DNA of 64,000 nt from Microbulbifer sp. MI-G (GTDB taxonomy: Bacteria; Pseudomonadota; Gammaproteobacteria; Pseudomonadales; Cellvibrionaceae), in assembly GCF_030440425.1 (NCBI RefSeq), contig NZ_CP098023.1, forward strand, positions 4,054,001-4,118,000, given 5' to 3'. Positions 37,601 through 46,420 of this stretch are shown here, piece by piece. The translations under genes and the position numbers were made by a program. Within the stretch, counting starts at the first letter, position 1, and the number at the start of each line of letters is the position of its first letter. A model generated the notes under the pieces. The model was not told where the DNA came from and ran no database searches. It saw only the letters and a program-made list of their open reading frames with translations.

Positions 37601-40600
37601 GATATCGTTGGCAATCAGTGCATTTAAACCGGTTACTGAGAAAATATCCGCATCATCCGAGCCCACCAGGCTGCCGCCTGTAACACTGTTAATCTCGCTA
37701 AAACGGATTCCACTGGTTACTGCTTCCTGACTGTTACCAGTCAGGCTTACCAGATCCAATACCACCAGGCTGTCACTGCCCAAACCCGCATTGACGGTAT
37801 TCACTTCGCTGAAGTTGATGTTCGCTGTATTCAGGGAATTTGTGCCGGTGATGGTAAACAGGTCATCCCCACTGCTGCCGGTTAAAAGCACTGTGGTTGC
37901 ACTGAAAATACCCTCGAAAGTCAGCCCACCCGCGAGCAACTGGTTATCGCTGCCAGTCAATTCCAGGCCATCAATGTAGGCAAGCGCGTTAAGGCTGTCG
38001 CTGCCGCCCCGGCCCTGCACTGCAGTCAGGCCGGTAAAGGTCATTTCATAGGTTGCCACCTCACCGCCGGCACCCAGGGTAAAGGTATCGCTGTCGGCAG
38101 TACCCAACAGGTTGGCACTGGTGGCGGTAAGGGTTTCCACATCGGAAAACAGGATGCCGCTGTTGCTGGCTTCTTTATTATTGCCAGTCAGTAACCAGTC
38201 GGCACCACCAATCCCATTCACTGTATCGATACCTCCAGCGGCATCTACGCTGCTGATATTGCTGAAAGCGATATCGTTGGCCATCAGTGCATTTAAACCG
38301 GTTACTGAGAAAATATCCGCATCATCCGAGCCCGCCAGGCTGTTACTGCCCAAACCCGCATTGACGGTACCCACTTCGCTGAAGTTGATGTTTGCGGCAT
38401 TCAGGGTATTGGTGCCAGTGATGGTAAACTGGTCATCTCCACTGCTGCCGGTTAAAAGCGCTGTGATTGCACTGAAAATACCCTCGAAAGTCAGCCCACC
38501 CGCGGCAAGCGCATTATCTCTGCCAGCCAAAGTCAAACCATCGCTATAGGCAAGCGCGTTAAGGCTGTCGCTGCCACCCCGGCCCTGCACTGCAGTCAGG
38601 CCGGTAAAGGTCATTTGATAGGCTTCCACCCCACCACTGGCGTTCAGGGCAAAGGCGTCATCGTTCGCGGTGCCCAACAGGTTGGCACTGGTGGCGGTGA
38701 GGGTTTCCACATCGGAAAACAGGATACCGCTGTTGCGCGCTTCTTTATTATTGCCGGTCAGTAACCAGTCGGCAGCACCAATCCCATTCACTGTATCGAT
38801 ACCTCCAGCGGCATCTACGCTGCTGATACTGCTGAAAGCGATATCGTTGGCAATCAGGGTATTTAAACCGGTTACTGAAAACGTATCCGCGTTATCCGAA
38901 CCCGCCAGGCTACTGCCTGTCACCCTGTCGATCTCGCTAAAATGGATAGCACTGGTTACCACTTCCTGGCTGTTGCCAGTCAGGCTTACCAGATCCAATG
39001 CCACCAGGCTGTTACTGCCCAAACCTGCATTGACGTTATTCAACCCGCTAAAGTCGATATTTGCGGCATTCAGGGAATTTGTGCCGGTGATGGTAAACTG
39101 GTCATCCCCACTGCTGCCGGTTAAAAGCGCTGTGGTTGCACTGAAAATACCCTCGAAAGTCAGCCCACCCGCGAGCAACTGGTTATCGCTGCCAGTCAAT
39201 TCCAGACCATCAATGTAGGCAAGCGCGTTAAGGCTGTCGCTGCCGCCCCGGCCCTGCACTGCAGTCAGGCCGCTAAAGGTCATTTCGTAAACTTCCACCC
39301 CACCACCGGCGTTCAGGGCAAAGGCGTCATCGTTCGCGGTGCCCAACAGGTTGGCACTGGTGGCGGTAAGGGTTTCCACATCGGAGAACAGGATGCCGCT
39401 GTTGCGCGCTTCTTTATTATTGCCAGTCAGTAACCAGTCGGCACCACCAATCCCATTCACTGTATCGATACCTCCAGCGGCATCTACGCTGCTGATATTG
39501 CTGAAAGCGATATCGTTGGCAATCAGTGCATTTAAACCGGTTACTGAGAAAATATCCGCATCATCCGAGCCCACCAGGCTGCCGCCTGTAACACTGTCGA
39601 TCTCACTAAAATGGATTCCACTGGTTACTGCTTCCTGACTGTTACCAGTCAGGCTTACCAGATCCAATACCACCAGGCTGTCACTGCCCAAACCCGCATT
39701 GACGGTATTCAACCCGCTAAAGTCGATATTCGCGGTATTCAGGGCATTTGTGCCGGTGATGGTAAACAGGTCATCCCCACTGCTGCCGGTTAAAAGCACT
39801 GTGGTTGCACTGAAAATACCCTCGAAAGTCAGCCCACCCGCGAGCAACTGGTTATCGCTGCCAGTCAATTCCAGGCCAGCACTGTAGGCAAGGGCATCAA
39901 GACTGTCGCTGCCACCCCGGCCCTGCACTGCAGTCAGGCCGGTAAAGGTCATTTCATAGGTTGTCACCTCACCGCCGGCACCCAGGGTAAAAGTATCGCT
40001 GTCGGCAGTACCCAACAGGTTGGCACTGGTGGCGGTAAGGGTTTCCACCTCGGAGAACAGGATACCGCTGTTGCTGGCTTCTTTATTATTGCCGGTCAGT
40101 AACCAGTCGGCACCACCAATCCCATTCACTGTATCGATACCTCCAGCGGCATCTACGCTGCTGATATTGCTGAAAGCGATATCGTTGGCAATCAGTGCAT
40201 TTAAACCGGTTACTGAGAAAATATCCGCATCATCCGAGCCCACCAGGCTGCCGCCTGTAACACTGTTAATCTCGCTAAAACGGATTCCACTGGTTACTGC
40301 TTCCTGACTGTTACCAGTCAGGCTTACCAGATCCAATACCACCAGGCTGTCACTGCCCAAACCCGCATTGACGGTATCCACTTCGCTGAAGTTGATGTTT
40401 GCGGCATTCAGGGTATTGGTGCCAGTGATGGTAAACAGGTCATCCCCACTGCTGCCGGTTAAAAGCGCTGTGGTTGCACTGAAAATACCCTCGAAAGTCA
40501 GCCCACCCGCTAGCAACTGGTTATCGCTGCCAGTCAATTCCAGGCCAGCACTGTAGGCAAGGGCATCAAGACTGTCGCTGCCACCCCGGCCCTGCACTGC

Positions 40601-43600
40601 AGTCAGGCCGCTAAAGGTCATTTGATAGGCTTCCACCCCACCACCGGCGTTCAGGGCAAAGGCGTCATCGTTCGCGGTGCCCAACAGGTTGGCACTGGTG
40701 GCGGTAAGGGTTTCCACCTCGGAGAACAGGATACCGCTGTTGCTGGCTTCTTTATTATTGCCGGTCAGTAACCAGTCGGCACCACCAATCCCATTCACTG
40801 TATCGATACCTCCAGCGGCATCTACGCTGCTGATATTGCTGAAAGCGATATCGTTGGCAATCAGTGCATTTAAACCGGTTACTGAGAAAATATCCGCATC
40901 ATCCGAGCCCACCAGGCTGCCGCCTGTAACACTGTTAATCTCGCTAAAACGGATTCCACTGGTTACTGCTTCCTGACTGTTACCAGTCAGGCTTACCAGA
41001 TCCAATACCACCAGGCTGTCACTGCCCAAACCCGCATTGACGGTATTCACTTCGCTGAAGTTGATGTTCGCTGTATTCAGGGAATTTGTGCCGGTGATGG
41101 TAAACAGGTCATCCCCACTGCTGCCGGTTAAAAGCGCTGTGGTTGCACTGAAAATACCCTCGAAAGTCAGCCCACCCGCGAGCAACTGGTTATCGCTGCC
41201 AGTCAATTCCAGACCATCAATGTAGGCAAGCGCGTTAAGGCTGTCGCTGCCGCCCCGGCCCTGCACTGCAGTCAGGCCGCTAAAGGTCATTTCGTAAACT
41301 TCCACCCCACCACCGGCGTTCAGGGCAAAGGCGTCATCGTTCGCGGTGCCCAACAGGTTGGCACTGGTGGCGGTAAGGGTTTCCACATCGGAGAACAGGA
41401 TGCCGCTGTTGCGCGCTTCTTTATTATTGCCAGTCAGTAACCAGTCGGCACCACCAATCCCATTCACTGTATCGATACCTCCAGCGGCATCTACGCTGCT
41501 GATATTGCTGAAAGCGATATCGTTGGCAATCAGTGCATTTAAACCGGTTACTGAGAAAATATCCGCATCATCCGAGCCCACCAGGCTGCCGCCTGTAACA
41601 CTGTCGATCTCACTAAAATGGATTCCACTGGTTACTGCTTCCTGACTGTTACCAGTCAGGCTTACCAGATCCAATACCACCAGGCTGTCACTGCCCAAAC
41701 CCGCATTGACGGTATTCAACCCGCTAAAGTCGATATTCGCGGTATTCAGGGCATTTGTGCCGGTGATGGTAAACAGGTCATCCCCACTGCTGCCGGTTAA
41801 AAGCGCTGTGGTTGCACTGAAAATACCCTCGAAAGTCAGCCCACCCGCGAGCAACTGGTTATCGCTGCCAGTCAATTCCAGGCCAGCACTGTAGGCAAGG
41901 GCATCAAGACTGTCGCTGCCACCCCGGCCCTGCACTGCAGTCAGGTCGGTAAAGGTCATTTCATAGGTTGTCACCTCACCGCCGGCACCCAGGGTAAAAG
42001 TATCGCTGTCGGCAGTACCCAACAGGTTGGCACTGGTGGCGGTAAGGGTTTCCACATCGGAGAACAGGATACCGCTGTTGTGGGCTTCTTTATTATTGCC
42101 GGTCAGTAACCAGTCGGCACCATCGGCGCCGATTACGCTGTCGCTGCCACCTCGGCCCTGCACTGCAGTCAGGCCGCTAAAGGTCATTTGATAGGCTTCC
42201 ACCCCACCACCGGCGTTCAGGGCAAAGGCGTCATCGTTCGCGGTGCCCAACAGGTTGGCACTGGTGGCGGTAAGGGTTTCCACCTCGGAGAACAGGATGC
42301 CGCTGTTGCGCGCTTCTTTATTATTGCCGGTCAGTAACCAGCTGGTCCCATCGATACCAGTAACAATATCCTCTCCGCCCCCGAGATCCAGTGCCTCAAT
42401 ACCGGTAAAGGCAATATTATTGGTGGTAAAAGCATAATCACCATCCACCCAAACACTGTCGGCATCTGCCGACAACGTAAACTTGTCTGATCCGCTTCCC
42501 GCTGTGACACTACCAGCATTGGAAACAAGAATATTGCCCAGCACATTATTTGTGCCTGAAATCTGGGATGTATCAAATGGATTAATCCCTACAGTTAGGG
42601 AGAAATCGGCAACATTGATGCTGCCTAGATTAACAAATGATCCCCCGGAGTTTGCAACCAGAATTCCATTGCCTGCAGAGATGGACCCAGTTTCAGAGAT
42701 CTGTATACCGCTAAAGGAAGATAAAGTCAGGGTATTGGCAGAACTCCACGCCAGGGAACCAGAGACAAGAATACCTTCGGAGAAATCTGCCCCAGAGCCG
42801 GGGGATACATCCCCATCAGGACCACTGGCCGTATTCGCGTCGGTTACACTTATTTCAATGTTAGTGTTCTCTAAATAAGTGCTAATACTCGCGTTTGAAA
42901 TACAATTTACAGAACAGGCTTCAGCAATTTCCATCCAGCCCGGGTCCAACAGCCAGTCGCCAGTATCTCCGCTGCCATGGCTTATGGTGGAAATAAATAA
43001 TGCGTCCTCATCAAGGTAGAGATACTGCTTTCCGGAGGTTTCTATTAAACCTCCATCGCCGCCAGATTCACCGGATTCAGCGCGGATACTGCCGGCAATA
43101 TAAGTGCTGCTGTCAGCCCAGACAATAACTTCACCACCGTTTCCATTTCCTCTACCACTGACATTAATTTCAGCCTCAGCAGTTAGCCTGGTTGTTTGTG
43201 CATTGCGGACATCGGGGTTGTCACCATGAAAATCGCCACCGACCAGAACTTTACCTCCAGAGACAAATCCCCTCGCATCTATGGTCCCACTGACAAGAAC
43301 CTCATCACCAAGCACCATTACCTGGCCGCCGTTACCACTTTGACCCTGAACAGTAATGATGCCACTGTGCTCTGCAGTGTTGCCCTCCATGACTACCTCA
43401 CCACCAGTGGTGCCAGATGCCTCTAAACTGCCACTATTGACAACACCGGAACCAGAGCCGAATAGACGAATCTTCCCTCCACTATTGTCAATTCCACGAG
43501 CATGTATGCTCCCTTCATTATTAACTGCCGCGGTGAACAGCCCCTCAGAGACACTGGCTTCCATCAGAACCTGGGCACCATTTATTGTGCCGGTATTCAA

Positions 43601-44302
43601 CACCGCACTATCTACCCCAAGTTCGTTTTCCATTACCTCTTTAGTTACTTTCAGTCCAATCAAGCCGTCAGTATCAAAAGTAAGGAAAGCTTCATCAGCT
43701 GCTGCCAGACTGACCAAGTCAGCTTGAATTAATCCCGTAGAGGTGTTTGTCACCTGTTTGCCAACCAGTACCGCACTGGCTGCATTAATGACCCCTTTGT
43801 TGATCACATATCCGGCAGAGCCACTTTCACCTTTAAATGTAAAGTCGCCATTTATAAAATCTTCAGGAGCCATATCAAGTCCGGATGCGGTAAGAGCGCC
43901 CACATTCACTGTGGCGCTCTCTGTAAATAACACACCCCGAGGATTCACCAGAATCACATGCCCGTTCGATTCGAGGGCTCCACGAATCGTACTTGGGTTT
44001 TGATCCAGAATACGATTAAGCACAATGGAAGAAGCATTGGGCTGTAGAAATTTAACCAACTCCTCCTCGCTCAAATTGAAAGAATCCCAGTCAATTGACA
44101 GTAAATCTGTCACCTGATCAATCGTCGTTGTAGTGCCGTTCACATCAATAGTGCCACTGCCACCGGTTACAACACCGCCTTCAGGGCCAGCATGGAGCAG
44201 CGGGCTTACCAAACTGGCCAGGATCCCAGCACAGGCCACACGTGACAGCTTAATTCCTCGAGATATTTTTTTTAATTCGGGCTTGTTTATTTTGATATTC
44301 AT
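31655..44302 (-). CDS. Giant TpsA-type exoprotein with tandem 223-residue repeats
   Basis: A 4215-residue secreted protein of the filamentous-haemagglutinin/two-partner secretion class. An extended signal peptide ends near Ala38 (ILASLVSPLLHA). The TPS domain (about 40-300) has QNPSTIRGALESNGHV, and NPRG at 120-123 takes the place of the usual NPNG. Beta-helix strands continue to about 620. Residues about 620-3660 are tandem units of 223 residues, each built of three related modules of about 74. The module pattern is LTGN..EA..SGI.FS, then LLG(S/T)..DD.F, then GG.D.(L/V), faintly reminiscent of calcium-binding repeats. The last 550 residues are a non-repeated beta-helix tail without an anchor. 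Its transporter is the next gene upstream, 55 bp away. An adhesin, contact-dependent toxin carrier or biofilm protein are all possible; no toxin domain was recognised. Confidence 0.93.
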   Translation of the reverse strand: MNIKINKPELKKISRGIKLSRVACAGILASLVSPLLHAGPEGGVVTGGSGTIDVNGTTTTIDQVTDLLSIDWDSFNLSEEELVKFLQPNASSIVLNRILDQNPSTIRGALESNGHVILVNPRGVLFTESATVNVGALTASGLDMAPEDFINGDFTFKGESGSAGYVINKGVINAASAVLVGKQVTNTSTGLIQADLVSLAAADEAFLTFDTDGLIGLKVTKEVMENELGVDSAVLNTGTINGAQVLMEASVSEGLFTAAVNNEGSIHARGIDNSGGKIRLFGSGSGVVNSGSLEASGTTGGEVVMEGNTAEHSGIITVQGQSGNGGQVMVLGDEVLVSGTIDARGFVSGGKVLVGGDFHGDNPDVRNAQTTRLTAEAEINVSGRGNGNGGEVIVWADSSTYIAGSIRAESGESGGDGGLIETSGKQYLYLDEDALFISTISHGSGDTGDWLLDPGWMEIAEACSVNCISNASISTYLENTNIEISVTDANTASGPDGDVSPGSGADFSEGILVSGSLAWSSANTLTLSSFSGIQISETGSISAGNGILVANSGGSFVNLGSINVADFSLTVGINPFDTSQISGTNNVLGNILVSNAGSVTAGSGSDKFTLSADADSVWVDGDYAFTTNNIAFTGIEALDLGGGEDIVTGIDGTSWLLTGNNKEARNSGILFSEVETLTATSANLLGTANDDAFALNAGGGVEAYQMTFSGLTAVQGRGGSDSVIGADGADWLLTGNNKEAHNSGILFSDVETLTATSANLLGTADSDTFTLGAGGEVTTYEMTFTDLTAVQGRGGSDSLDALAYSAGLELTGSDNQLLAGGLTFEGIFSATTALLTGSSGDDLFTITGTNALNTANIDFSGLNTVNAGLGSDSLVVLDLVSLTGNSQEAVTSGIHFSEIDSVTGGSLVGSDDADIFSVTGLNALIANDIAFSNISSVDAAGGIDTVNGIGGADWLLTGNNKEARNSGILFSDVETLTATSANLLGTANDDAFALNAGGGVEVYEMTFSGLTAVQGRGGSDSLNALAYIDGLELTGSDNQLLAGGLTFEGIFSATTALLTGSSGDDLFTITGTNSLNTANINFSEVNTVNAGLGSDSLVVLDLVSLTGNSQEAVTSGIRFSEINSVTGGSLVGSDDADIFSVTGLNALIANDIAFSNISSVDAAGGIDTVNGIGGADWLLTGNNKEASNSGILFSEVETLTATSANLLGTANDDAFALNAGGGVEAYQMTFSGLTAVQGRGGSDSLDALAYSAGLELTGSDNQLLAGGLTFEGIFSATTALLTGSSGDDLFTITGTNTLNAANINFSEVDTVNAGLGSDSLVVLDLVSLTGNSQEAVTSGIRFSEINSVTGGSLVGSDDADIFSVTGLNALIANDIAFSNISSVDAAGGIDTVNGIGGADWLLTGNNKEASNSGILFSEVETLTATSANLLGTADSDTFTLGAGGEVTTYEMTFTGLTAVQGRGGSDSLDALAYSAGLELTGSDNQLLAGGLTFEGIFSATTVLLTGSSGDDLFTITGTNALNTANIDFSGLNTVNAGLGSDSLVVLDLVSLTGNSQEAVTSGIHFSEIDSVTGGSLVGSDDADIFSVTGLNALIANDIAFSNISSVDAAGGIDTVNGIGGADWLLTGNNKEARNSGILFSDVETLTATSANLLGTANDDAFALNAGGGVEVYEMTFSGLTAVQGRGGSDSLNALAYIDGLELTGSDNQLLAGGLTFEGIFSATTALLTGSSGDDQFTITGTNSLNAANIDFSGLNNVNAGLGSNSLVALDLVSLTGNSQEVVTSAIHFSEIDRVTGSSLAGSDNADTFSVTGLNTLIANDIAFSSISSVDAAGGIDTVNGIGAADWLLTGNNKEARNSGILFSDVETLTATSANLLGTANDDAFALNASGGVEAYQMTFTGLTAVQGRGGSDSLNALAYSDGLTLAGRDNALAAGGLTFEGIFSAITALLTGSSGDDQFTITGTNTLNAANINFSEVGTVNAGLGSNSLAGSDDADIFSVTGLNALMANDIAFSNISSVDAAGGIDTVNGIGGADWLLTGNNKEASNSGILFSDVETLTATSANLLGTADSDTFTLGAGGEVATYEMTFTGLTAVQGRGGSDSLNALAYIDGLELTGSDNQLLAGGLTFEGIFSATTVLLTGSSGDDLFTITGTNSLNTANINFSEVNTVNAGLGSDSLVVLDLVSLTGNSQEAVTSGIRFSEINSVTGGSLVGSDDADIFSVTGLNALIANDIAFSNISSVDAAGGIDTVNGIGGADWLLTGNNKEASNSGILFSEVETLTATSANLLGTADSDTFTLGAGGEVTTYEMTFTGLTAVQGRGGSDSLDALAYSAGLELTGSDNQLLAGGLTFEGIFSATTALLTGSSGDDLFTITGTNTLNAANINFSEVDTVNAGLGSDSLVALDLVSLTGNSQEVVTSAIRFSEIDSVTGSSLAGSDNADRFEITDLNALMANDIAFNGISSVNALGGIDTVNGADSADWLLTGNTKEASNSGILFSDVETLTAINANLLGTANSDTFTLGAGGEVATYEMTFTGLSAVQGRGGIDSLNALAYSDGLTLAGRDNALAAGGLTFEGIFSATTALLTGSSEDDQFTITGTNSLNAANIDFSGLNNVNAGLGSNSLVALDLVSLTGNSQEVVTSAIHFSEIDRVTGSSLAGSDNADTFSVTGLNTLIANDIAFSSISSVDAAGGIDTVNGIGAADWLLTGNNKEARNSGILFSDVETLTATSANLLGTANDDAFALNASGGVEAYQMTFTGLTAVQGRGGSDSLNALAYSDGLTLAGRDNALAAGGLTFEGIFSAITALLTGSSGDDQFTITGTNTLNAANINFSEVGTVNAGLGSNSLAGSDDADIFSVTGLNALMANDIAFSNISSVDAAGGIDTVNGIGGADWLLTGNNKEASNSGILFSDVETLTATSANLLGTADSDTFTLGAGGEVATYEMTFTGLTAVQGRGGSDSLNALAYIDGLELTGSDNQLLAGGLTFEGIFSATTVLLTGSSGDDLFTITGTNALNTANIDFSGLNTVNAGLGSDSLVALDLVTLTGNSQEVVTSGIRFNEIDSVTGDSLAGSDDADIFSVTGLNALMANDIAFNGISSVDAAGGIDTVNGIGAADWLLTGNNKEARNSGILFSEVETLTATSANLLGTPDSDTFTLGAGGEVATYEMTFTGLTAVQGRGGSDSLNALAYIDGLELTGSDNQLLAGGLTFEGIFSAITALLTGSSGDDQFTITGTNTLNAANINFSEVDTVNAGLGSDSLVALDLVSLTGNSQEVVTSAIRFSEIDRVTGSSLAGSDNADRFEITGLNALMANDIVFNGISSVNALGGIDTVNGADSADWLLTGNTKEASNSGILFSDVETLTAINANLLGTANSDTFTLGAGGEVATYEMTFTGLSAVQGRGGIDSLNALAYSDGLTLAGRDNALAAGGLTFEGIFSATTALLTGSSGDDQFTITGTNSLNAANIDFSGLNNVNAGLGSNSLVALDLVSLTGNSQEVVTSAIHFSEIDRVTGSSLAGSDNADTFSVTGLNTLIANDIAFSSISSVDAAGGIDTVNGIGAADWLLTGNNKEARNSGILFSDVETLTATSANLLGTANDDAFALNASGGVEAYQMTFTGLTAVQGRGGSDSLNALAYSDGLTLTGSNNAFAAGALTFAGIQSATTRNLVNPIDQAILKLAGHNTLETAGIRIDGLESVNNIGRDSILLGTSGDDHFGLATNGDISAAGIRFAGLNHVDGAGGNNIVTAQGAIWTSTMKGGALVDGSAEATINNISVLFENLAGVEGTGTYTGQDIDSEYVFSSLNTMTIGGIAFADLSRLISGSGKDVIHGADIDANWDINDSQQRVSSDGRSLIFSGVESIFAGSGIDQFTLGGGQLTEINAGAGNDSVMLSGTVIDTISLGQGDDYVQVNTAGNQGIALFGGGGNDAFQYTPADGIWQIFSTGNSVGNIRFDGFELLKNTANNFTLETDLGFDFTTESTGPGILNQSGAGVVFTRSGMYLGYDGEGDIRIVSSSLDTIGGRLKADRADLTVAGDLDIETAVNTLGVSTSGRDIDISILAQGDLVIDEINAGRGTVTLASASFGNLTAETYGDTHITAGVVKLGVETQPWALIGSAINPLRMDATNRVEIVSITYYEPDFIGQVPVFTSTGDELQSIAGAQAAQGLKSAVQNEVEDFTQIDPAIFTAVNPYSSGVDAVNSPEMRLKSGELTPIN
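33528..36104 (-). repeat. Higher-order 2577-bp repeat, copy 1
   Basis: Three 669-bp units plus one 570-bp unit. The same order recurs in the next 2577 bp, with a nearly identical block around the short unit and its flanks. Confidence 0.85.
35535..36104 (-). repeat. Shortened 570-bp unit, copy 1
   Basis: It lacks 99 bp (33 codons), joining GLGSNSL straight to AGSDDADIF and skipping the LDLVSLTGNSQE module start. The join is at a short GS(N/D)SL-like homology and keeps the frame. Confidence 0.8.
36105..38681 (-). repeat. Higher-order 2577-bp repeat, copy 2
   Basis: Same unit order as 33528-36104. The second and third units have diverged more than the first and fourth, which implies patchwork exchange between copies rather than simple duplication. 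Confidence 0.82.
38112..38681 (-). repeat. Shortened 570-bp unit, copy 2
   Basis: Translation appears identical to the 570-bp unit at 35535, including the same 99-bp deletion. The deletion therefore predates the duplication. Confidence 0.8.
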
Positions 44303-44357
44303 ACCGGCACCTGTGAAGATCCGCCAAATGTGTTTAACCTTGGATGGGCCTTATAAG

Positions 44358-46337
44358 TCAATTGTAAAATACAGAGAAATCGGTATAGACCGTTGGCTGA
44401 TCTTCGCCAACGGTTAGATTAGGTATAGAGGAACCTGAATCCAGTGGCCAAGCAACAGAAACCTTGCTGGAGAACCTGTCGTTCCAGTTAAATTTAAACA
44501 ACATGCCGGCTCCTGAGAACCGGGCCCAGTCATCCTTCAGCCCGGCTTCATAATTGTTCACATATCCATACCCGATATCTGCAATAAGAGCCACTTGAAA
44601 CATATCATTCAGGCGCTGCCCGAAAAGCTCCGGATCAATGGCGTCAGGAAAACTCATATACCATTCAGCAGATAAAACGCCACCCCGGTCTGCGGAAAAG
44701 TCCCTCACAGAAAAAGCCCGGACACTATTGGCCCCGCCCAGGGAAAACTGCTCAAATCCAGGCAAATTACTGTCGCTATATTGCGCCCGGCTTTTTAATA
44801 TCAGCCTGGAGTGATCATCAGAAAACGGCATTGGCAGAAAGATCAATGAGTTGGTATTTAAAGATAGCTTTGTGAATCTATCCCCTCTGCCTTTCTCAAC
44901 TGTATTTTTGTGTTCACCATATTGCAGTGTGGTATTCACTATATTCAGCATCGAAAGAAAACCATTTGAAAGGCTGTCTATATAGAAACCCACCTCACCA
45001 CCATACACATGGTCGTTTGTGAAACTTAGAATTCTATCAAGCCCTGGAATTCCACCAATATCGGATTCTTTGTCAGTCAGTGCAAGGGAACCGGTAACAT
45101 TGAAATCCCGTGATCTTATGAATTTATGATCTATCGAAAAAGTATAGCGCTTGTTGAGACCATTAATATCCAGCACGTTAATGATATTGTTTTCATTTTC
45201 TTCGTCATATAGGCTGAAATCATTATAGTCAGCAGACAGCTGCACTCTGGTACGAGGGCTGATCAACGGAAAACTGTATTTCAACTGCGCCAGTTCCGAG
45301 CCCACAAAATCATTTGAGCCAGGATTGGATTTCAGATAGCCGACAGTCAAGGCATCGCCAATCCCCAACGGGTTGAGCCAGTCTATGGTGGCGTATGCTC
45401 GCTGATCACCAGTATACAATGAGCCATGATTATCCACCCTGAAAGAGGCTTTCCAGCGATTCGTATCGCGTACTTTTAAATTGAGCTTGGTCTCCCCGGG
45501 ATTTTCGCCCGCACTGAAATAGCCCGTGACATTCAGAGCAGGCAGATCATTCAGCAGGTATAATCCCGCCTCAATATCTGCATGATTGACCAGATTTCCA
45601 CGCTGATCCTCAAAAGGAGCAACCAATTTCCCCTGTGCATATTGATCGTTATCATCGGCAACAATCTGGCCCAGCAAACCCTCTTGTACGGTGAGCGTTA
45701 CCACTCCGTTTTCCACATCCTGCGCAGGGATTTGAACCTGAGCCAGAAAAAGCCCCTGGCGCCGGTAAAAACCGGTGAGTTCTGCCGCAATCTCTTCAAG
45801 ATCCGCATAGCTGAGCCCGCGATCCTCATTTTGTCTTTCAATCACACTGACGAGTTTTATTAATTCTGCAGGACCCAGCCCTTGCGGGTTAAGCTGGGCC
45901 TTCATACTATCGAGCAAGCCAGCAAGCTCTTCCAGTTCCTCAAGGGTAAACCCGCTGGCAAGGCGTTTATCTTCCTTCATAAATTGTATCCGCAATGATT
46001 CAGCTAATTGCTCAATGATTTCGCGATCAATACCAAGCTCTGGATATTCCTCCAATCTGTGAAACCGGAACTTTTTTACGGCAATCCTCGGCCCTTCATT
46101 ACGCCGGGAAATCTCGGGAATCCGGGTATTGAGATTTGGAGCTTCCGCTTCATAGGTGCGCTGTAAAAAATCTTTGGTGATATCCGGTTCGTTAACCGTA
46201 GGCGTATTCTGGTCGAATGCATCCCTTACGCGACTGCGAAAACCGGCATTATCTTCCTGGGCCTGACCTGGCGTTATGGGCAGTACAAACGTGATACTTA
46301 CCAAAAGTGCCAATTTGATTTTTTGAAATCCAGGCAT
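44358..46337 (-). CDS. TpsB outer-membrane transporter (ShlB/FhaC/HecB family)
   Basis: Exports the adjacent TpsA. The start at ATG 46335-46337 follows GGAGG; a second ATG four codons upstream is less well placed. A signal peptide (LALLVSITFVLPITPGQAQ) precedes a helical linker. The POTRA region follows, with ELTGFYRRQGLFLAQVQIPAQDVENGVVTLTVQEG, then the 16-strand barrel ending in TDFSVFYN with a C-terminal aromatic. It has 659 residues, longer than FhaC, because of an extra N-terminal insertion between the signal and POTRA (about 30-160). The conserved VRGY loop-6 motif appears as VRAF in LGGANSVRAFSVRDF. It lies 83 bp downstream of the kinase gene. Confidence 0.93.
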   Translation of the reverse strand: MPGFQKIKLALLVSITFVLPITPGQAQEDNAGFRSRVRDAFDQNTPTVNEPDITKDFLQRTYEAEAPNLNTRIPEISRRNEGPRIAVKKFRFHRLEEYPELGIDREIIEQLAESLRIQFMKEDKRLASGFTLEELEELAGLLDSMKAQLNPQGLGPAELIKLVSVIERQNEDRGLSYADLEEIAAELTGFYRRQGLFLAQVQIPAQDVENGVVTLTVQEGLLGQIVADDNDQYAQGKLVAPFEDQRGNLVNHADIEAGLYLLNDLPALNVTGYFSAGENPGETKLNLKVRDTNRWKASFRVDNHGSLYTGDQRAYATIDWLNPLGIGDALTVGYLKSNPGSNDFVGSELAQLKYSFPLISPRTRVQLSADYNDFSLYDEENENNIINVLDINGLNKRYTFSIDHKFIRSRDFNVTGSLALTDKESDIGGIPGLDRILSFTNDHVYGGEVGFYIDSLSNGFLSMLNIVNTTLQYGEHKNTVEKGRGDRFTKLSLNTNSLIFLPMPFSDDHSRLILKSRAQYSDSNLPGFEQFSLGGANSVRAFSVRDFSADRGGVLSAEWYMSFPDAIDPELFGQRLNDMFQVALIADIGYGYVNNYEAGLKDDWARFSGAGMLFKFNWNDRFSSKVSVAWPLDSGSSIPNLTVGEDQPTVYTDFSVFYN

Positions 46338-46420
46338 CTCCCCCTCCATGCAATTATTGATTCAACCATCGGCTGTATCGGCACGATTTCCTTTCGCCAT
46401 AAAATGCTAACAGGAACGGA

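Larger units (their letters stand above)
33330..42440 (-). repeat. Tandem 669-bp coding repeats of the TpsA gene
   Basis: The same anchor (the ANLLGTA..(D/S)DAF region) recurs at 33528, 34197, 34866, 35535, 36105, 36774, 37443, 38112, 38682, 39351, 40020, 40689, 41358, 42027 and 42255. Spacings are 669 bp except two of 570 bp and a final 228 bp (one module). All are in frame. Confidence 0.93.

Noticed and set aside
33516..42437. Regularly spaced plus-strand frames of 60-182 codons with similar products across the repeat array
   Set aside because: They lie antisense to the continuous 4215-codon exoprotein frame and repeat only because the sense strand repeats. They have no own ribosome sites or domains.
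33330..42440. CRISPR-like or satellite repeat interpretation
   Set aside because: The period is 669 bp, always a multiple of three, inside one open frame with protein-level conservation; there are no short spacers.
33330..42440. Classical RTX calcium-binding repeats
   Set aside because: GG.D.L and G..GDD.F patterns occur, but not as consecutive nonapeptides GGxGxDxUx. The similarity is only suggestive.
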